From positions 1 through 8,874 of the forward strand of contig JAQXEB010000081.1 in the NCBI GenBank assembly GCA_029251065.1: a DNA stretch of 8,874 nt, in the 5' to 3' direction. The translations under genes were made by a program, and so were the position numbers. The notes under the pieces were generated by a model. That model was not told the DNA's origin. It did not search any database and worked only from the letters and a program-made list of their open reading frames with translations. Numbering within the stretch: position 1 is the first letter of the stretch; every line of letters begins with the position of its first letter. Source of the stretch: Luminiphilus sp. (GTDB lineage Bacteria; Pseudomonadota; Gammaproteobacteria; Pseudomonadales; Halieaceae). Below, piece by piece: positions 5,540 through 8,874 of this stretch.

Positions 5540-6811
5540 CTACCAGCGGTTATCAGTGGGCAGCTTTTGCGCTAATAAGTGGTTCTCAAGCGTCACGTAG
5601 TCGGGCAGTCCGTTGCGGTAAGGTGGATAAGCTTCGCCAATGATCAGCGGCGCAAAGTAGCGTCGCGCTTCATCGGTAATGCCGAAGCCATCGGCTGTAA
5701 AAAAACTTTTGGGCATTAATTTTTCTTGGTTAGCCACCTCGTTGAGTGGCGCCCGACCAATAGTCCACTCGTAGGGGGCATCCATAACCCTGACAATCGT
5801 TGGCATCACTGCGTTTTCGCCCGCAGCCGCCATTTCCACCGCCGCTTTGCCCAGCGCATAGGCTTGATCTAAGTCGGTTTGACTGGCGATGTGTCTTGCA
5901 GCGCGCTGAAGATAGTCAGCGACCGCCCAGTGGTATTTGTAGCCGTGGGCTTGCTTGATCAGATTGGCGAGCTTCGGAGCAAGGCCACCGAGCTGAACGT
6001 GACCAAATGCATCTCTCGATTTAGAGCCGGAGAGCAGTTCTCCGTCTGCAGTCTGCGTGCCCTCGGAGGCAACAATGACGCAAAATCCAAATTTCTCAAC
6101 AGTCTGCTCTACTTTTGCGAGAAACCGTGTTTCGTCAAAGGCTATTTCCGGAAACAAAATGATGTGGGGCGCTTCCGCCTCAGACCGAGCCGCCAAGCCA
6201 GCGGCTCCCGCTATCCAGCCTGCATGTCTGCCCATGACCTCGAGAATAAATACCTTTGTTGAGGTTGCGCACATACTGGCGATATCGAGCGCGGCCTCTT
6301 GCGTCGAGAGTGCAACGTATTTAGCCACCGAACCAAAGCCTGGGCAGTTATCGGTAAACGGGAGATCGTTGTCGATTGTTTTAGGTACATGGATCGCCTG
6401 CAGCGGGAAACCCATTTTTGCGCCGATTTCTGACACCTTTTGACAGGTGTCAGCCGAATCGCCACCGCCGTTGTAAAAAAAATACCGAATGTTATGAGCC
6501 TTGAAGACTTCGATGAGGCGCTCGTATTCGGCGCGATTATCTTCGATGCCCTTTAACTTGTAGCGACAGGACCCAAAGGCACCTGAGGGTGTGGTTAGGA
6601 GGCCTTTAATTTTTTCCGGCGTTTCACGCGAAACGTCGATAAGTTCTTCGCGCAGCGCCCCGAGAATTCCGTTCTTCCCGGCATAGACTTGGCCGATTTT
6701 ATCGGGATGATTTCGTGCAGTCTCGATGACGGCCAAGGCGCTGGCGTTAATCACGGCAGTAACGCCTCCGGACTGTGCATAAAAAGCATTAGGAACAGGA
6801 TCTGCAGGCAC
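5540..6811 (-). CDS. Pyrophosphate-dependent 6-phosphofructokinase
   Basis: The enzyme interconverts fructose 6-phosphate and fructose 1,6-bisphosphate, using pyrophosphate instead of ATP. The reaction is reversible and serves both glycolysis and gluconeogenesis. Two residues point to PPi use. In NGGGDS (114-119 with the GTG start) Asp stands where ATP enzymes have the second Gly of GGDGS. In PKTIDND (143-149) Lys replaces the Gly of GTIDND. MGRHAGW (193-199) is the sugar-phosphate loop. Length with the GTG start is 423 residues. Start choice: TAAGGAG directly abuts the ATG at 6817, too close to serve it, but lies 6 nt before the in-frame GTG at 6811. A GTG at 6844 is also in frame. The gene is divergent from mpl across a short gap. 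Confidence 0.92.
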   Translation of the reverse strand: MPADPVPNAFYAQSGGVTAVINASALAVIETARNHPDKIGQVYAGKNGILGALREELIDVSRETPEKIKGLLTTPSGAFGSCRYKLKGIEDNRAEYERLIEVFKAHNIRYFFYNGGGDSADTCQKVSEIGAKMGFPLQAIHVPKTIDNDLPFTDNCPGFGSVAKYVALSTQEAALDIASMCATSTKVFILEVMGRHAGWIAGAAGLAARSEAEAPHIILFPEIAFDETRFLAKVEQTVEKFGFCVIVASEGTQTADGELLSGSKSRDAFGHVQLGGLAPKLANLIKQAHGYKYHWAVADYLQRAARHIASQTDLDQAYALGKAAVEMAAAGENAVMPTIVRVMDAPYEWTIGRAPLNEVANQEKLMPKSFFTADGFGITDEARRYFAPLIIGEAYPPYRNGLPDYVTLENHLLAQKLPTDNRW

Positions 6812-6851
6812 GTTCATCTCCTTACACTGCTGGCTTAGAACCACTCAGATC

Positions 6852-6857
6852 ATGATA
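6852..6857 (-). promoter_or_regulatory. Possible -10 element for the phosphofructokinase gene
   Basis: The minus strand reads TATCAT, five of six matches to TATAAT, which would give a leader of about 35 nt. The -35 region 17-18 bp upstream is poor, so this is a weak call. It overlaps the palindrome ATCATGAT (6849-6856). Confidence 0.25.
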
Positions 6858-6885
6858 CGCTTGTCCTCCTATTTTGGAGCGTTTG

Positions 6886-8238
6886 ATGTTGAAGCGGGTT
6901 CACATACTCGGTATTTGCGGAACCTTTATGGGCGGAGTTGCGTTACTTGCCCGTGAGCTGGGCTATGAAGTCGAGGGCTCTGACTCAAATATCTATCCCC
7001 CGATGAGTACAATGCTTGAGCAAGCCGGCATTCGTATTCATGAAGGTTACTTGCCCGCGAACTTGTGTCCAGCGCCTGACTTAGTGGTTATTGGTAATGC
7101 GCTTTCGCGCGGAAACCCCGCGGTGGAGTACGTTCTAGATCAACAAATCCCCTATATCTCTGGGCCTCAATGGCTCGGCGAAAACCTTTTAGAGGGGCGT
7201 TGGGTCGCGGCCGTTTCGGGAACGCACGGTAAGACATCAACGTCGTCCATGCTGGCCTGGATACTCGAGTGCTCAGGGCGTGACCCTGGGTTTTTGATTG
7301 GTGGGGTGCCTTTCGGATTCGACGGGTCGGCCAGACTCGGCTCTGGCCCCTTTGTTGTTGAAGCCGACGAGTATGATTCTGCGTTTTTTGACAAACGATC
7401 GAAGTTTGTTCATTACAAACCAAAGACGCTGGTTATCAATAATTTGGAGTTTGATCACGCGGATATTTTTGATGACTTAAAGGCGATTCAAACGCAGTTT
7501 CATCACCTTATTCGTTGCGTACCGGCGCGCGGAAAAGTTCTGTGTGGATCGGGACGGGCGATTGATCAGGTGCTGAATCGCGGTTGCTGGACGCCCGTTG
7601 AGCGCTTGGGCGGCTCAGCCGGTGCGGTGTGGCAGTTTTCGGCTCTAAGCGTCAGTCATCGCGAGCTTGAGATTCAGTCGCCCGGTGGTGAGCAAGGCCG
7701 TGTTTCGTGGAATCTGATCGGGCGTCACAATGCGGAAAATGCCTTGGCAGCCGTCGCCGCAGCGGTCGATATGGGCGTGACCATTGCGGAAGCCTGCGCT
7801 GCACTTTCAACATTCGGAGGGGTCAAACGTCGGCTAGAGCTCATAGGCACTCCCGGTGGTGCCTTTGTTTATGATGATTTCGCGCATCACCCGACTGCAA
7901 TAGAGGCCACACTGTGCGGCGTGCGACAAACGGTTGGCTCTGCGCGCGTCATCGCCGTTGTTGAAGTCAGGTCCAATACGATGAAGGACGGGATCCATAA
8001 ATCCACATTGATACCCGCAACCTCAGACGCTGATGAGGTATTTTGGTTCGAGCCTCCCGGACTTGCTTGGTCGGTCTTGGATGAGTCGACAGACACAGCA
8101 AAACATCAAGTCTTTCACCACGTGTCGGATCTCCATGAGGCGCTGGTTCAGCGCGTCAAGTCGGGGGATCATATTGTGATTATGAGTAATGGAAGCTTCT
8201 CCGGTTTACACCGGCAGTTGCTACAATCGTTGGCCTAG
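6886..8238 (+). CDS. mpl: Mpl, UDP-MurNAc:L-Ala-gamma-D-Glu-meso-DAP ligase
   Basis: Mpl is a cytoplasmic Mur-ligase-family enzyme. It rejoins the recycled murein tripeptide L-Ala-D-Glu-mDAP to UDP-MurNAc with ATP, bypassing the MurC-MurD-MurE steps. The 450-residue product opens with the Mpl-specific HILGICGTFMGG (6-17), then GSDSNIYPPMST (31-42) and GNALSRGNP (70-78). The ATP loop is SGTHGKTSTS (111-120). EADEYDSAFFDKRSKF (159-174) and NNLEFDHADIFD (185-196) are Mur-ligase central-domain motifs, and YDDFAHHPTAI lies in the C-terminal domain. Length is normal. The ATG at 6886 has GGAG 6 nt upstream; an in-frame TTG at 6874 would add four residues and overlap that site. The RND exporter gene begins 25 bp after the stop, probably in the same transcript. 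Confidence 0.95.
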   Translation: MLKRVHILGICGTFMGGVALLARELGYEVEGSDSNIYPPMSTMLEQAGIRIHEGYLPANLCPAPDLVVIGNALSRGNPAVEYVLDQQIPYISGPQWLGENLLEGRWVAAVSGTHGKTSTSSMLAWILECSGRDPGFLIGGVPFGFDGSARLGSGPFVVEADEYDSAFFDKRSKFVHYKPKTLVINNLEFDHADIFDDLKAIQTQFHHLIRCVPARGKVLCGSGRAIDQVLNRGCWTPVERLGGSAGAVWQFSALSVSHRELEIQSPGGEQGRVSWNLIGRHNAENALAAVAAAVDMGVTIAEACAALSTFGGVKRRLELIGTPGGAFVYDDFAHHPTAIEATLCGVRQTVGSARVIAVVEVRSNTMKDGIHKSTLIPATSDADEVFWFEPPGLAWSVLDESTDTAKHQVFHHVSDLHEALVQRVKSGDHIVIMSNGSFSGLHRQLLQSLA

Positions 8239-8263
8239 TTAAAGGCCTACCGACGGAGCCGTA

Positions 8264-8874
8264 ATGTCATCATTTTATCAGCGTGCGATTTCCCAATATT
8301 TTGGGCTGATCATTGTCGTTACTGCAGTGTTGGGGGGGCTTGCGGCGTCGCAATTGGACAAGGTTCGTCTGGATGCGTCCTCTGACTCGTTACTGCTGCA
8401 GGGTGATCCGGATCTTGCTTTTTTCAAAGAGGCGACTGATCGCTACGAGAGTTATGAATTTTTAATCCTCACCTGGGAGCCAGATTCGCCACTGTTGAGC
8501 GATGAGTCGCTGTCGGGTCTTGCCAATATGGTCGCTGATCTTGAGCGGGTAAAGGGCGTTCGGACTGTGACCTCCGCGTTGGATGTGCCGTTGCTCGAAA
8601 GTCCGCCGATTTCCCTAACCGATCTGTCTGACCTTGACGCGATTGCCAGTCTTCGCGATCCAAAGGTTGACCGGGAAATGGCGCTGAAAGAATTCACAAC
8701 CAGTCAACTCTATCGAAATTTGGTGGTGAGTGAGACGGGTGATCTCACGGCGGTTCAGGTCACAATCGAACCCAATCAAGAGGTGGATCGACTGGGTAAT
8801 TTGCGAAGCGAGCTCAGGCAGCACGTCGCTGAGGGCGCCGGTGTTGAGATTCAGGACCGTTTAGTCGAGGTGGA
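8264..8874 (+). CDS. RND/MMPL-family exporter (N-terminal part only)
   Basis: The first 203 codons are visible and the gene runs off the right edge. A short cytoplasmic start (MSSFYQRAISQ) leads into one hydrophobic segment (about 13-31, YFGLIIVVTAVLGGLAAS). A long soluble stretch follows that should lie in the periplasm, starting DASSDSLLLQGDPDLAFF (about 39-56). That layout and the D-x-S-x-D-S-L segment are typical of RND-superfamily exporters of the MMPL/HpnN-like group, which move lipids or other hydrophobic molecules; the substrate is unknown. The start ATG has CGGAG 5 nt upstream. The 25-bp gap after mpl holds a short inverted repeat (GGCCT/AGGCC) but no terminator, so co-transcription with mpl is likely. 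Confidence 0.82.
   Translation, partial: MSSFYQRAISQYFGLIIVVTAVLGGLAASQLDKVRLDASSDSLLLQGDPDLAFFKEATDRYESYEFLILTWEPDSPLLSDESLSGLANMVADLERVKGVRTVTSALDVPLLESPPISLTDLSDLDAIASLRDPKVDREMALKEFTTSQLYRNLVVSETGDLTAVQVTIEPNQEVDRLGNLRSELRQHVAEGAGVEIQDRLVEV

Noticed and set aside
5879..6443. Two overlapping plus-strand open frames of about 128 codons
   Set aside because: Both are antisense to the phosphofructokinase gene with its catalytic motifs; no recognisable protein content.
6849..6856. ATCATGAT palindrome in the pfk-mpl gap as an operator
   Set aside because: Eight bases only, likely by chance in AT-rich spacer, and no repeat of it elsewhere was seen.
7088..7423. 111-codon open frame on the minus strand
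   Set aside because: Antisense to mpl across its ATP-binding region; low-complexity shadow translation.
8232..8247. GGCCT/AGGCC inverted repeat after mpl as a terminator
   Set aside because: Only 5 bp of stem and no T run follows; the next gene starts 17 bp later.
8452..8824. Three minus-strand open frames near the right edge
   Set aside because: They are antisense to the RND exporter, which has a good ribosome site, membrane segment and family features.

Overview
The window looks like a stretch of gammaproteobacterial chromosome. The gene order dksA – gluQ – cbrB-like – pcnB – folK is the one known from Pseudomonas, but the large sensor kinase gene cbrA, which in Pseudomonas sits between gluQ and cbrB, is absent. 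A pyrophosphate-dependent phosphofructokinase, an mpl gene and an RND exporter on the other side, together with the protein sequences, suggest a marine relative such as the Halieaceae/OM60 or a nearby Cellvibrionales lineage. That placement is inference. No mobile element, CRISPR array, rRNA or tRNA gene was seen.

Positions 1–4687 are read on the minus strand. In transcription order they hold dksA (with a long Lys/Ala/Pro repeat tail at its N-terminus), gluQ (tRNA-Asp modification), an orphan CbrB-like sigma-54 activator, a 293-bp intergenic region, pcnB (poly(A) polymerase I) and the start of folK, which overlaps pcnB by ATGA. The intergenic region is the most interesting part. On the minus strand it contains, in order, three GTAACA boxes at helical spacing, an AGTTAC box, a near-consensus sigma-54 promoter (TGGCAC-N5-ATGCA), two A-rich AAN-repeat stretches, and a stem-loop followed by a U-rich run. 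This is the position and architecture of the CbrB-dependent Hfq/Crc-sequestering RNA CrcZ of Pseudomonas, but the predicted RNA is only about 90 nt long. I read it as a candidate miniature CrcZ-type RNA.

Positions 4844–5533 (plus) encode an M15/VanY-type zinc carboxypeptidase, divergent from dksA. It converges, with a 6-bp gap, on a pyrophosphate-dependent 6-phosphofructokinase gene (minus, 5540–6811). From 6886 rightward on the plus strand lie mpl (peptidoglycan tripeptide recycling) and, 25 bp later, the start of an RND/MMPL-family exporter that runs off the window.

The left half combines global expression control (DksA, CbrB, poly(A) polymerase, a possible Hfq-titrating RNA) with tRNA modification. 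The right half combines cell-wall turnover (M15 peptidase, Mpl), glycolytic flux (PPi-PFK) and membrane export.
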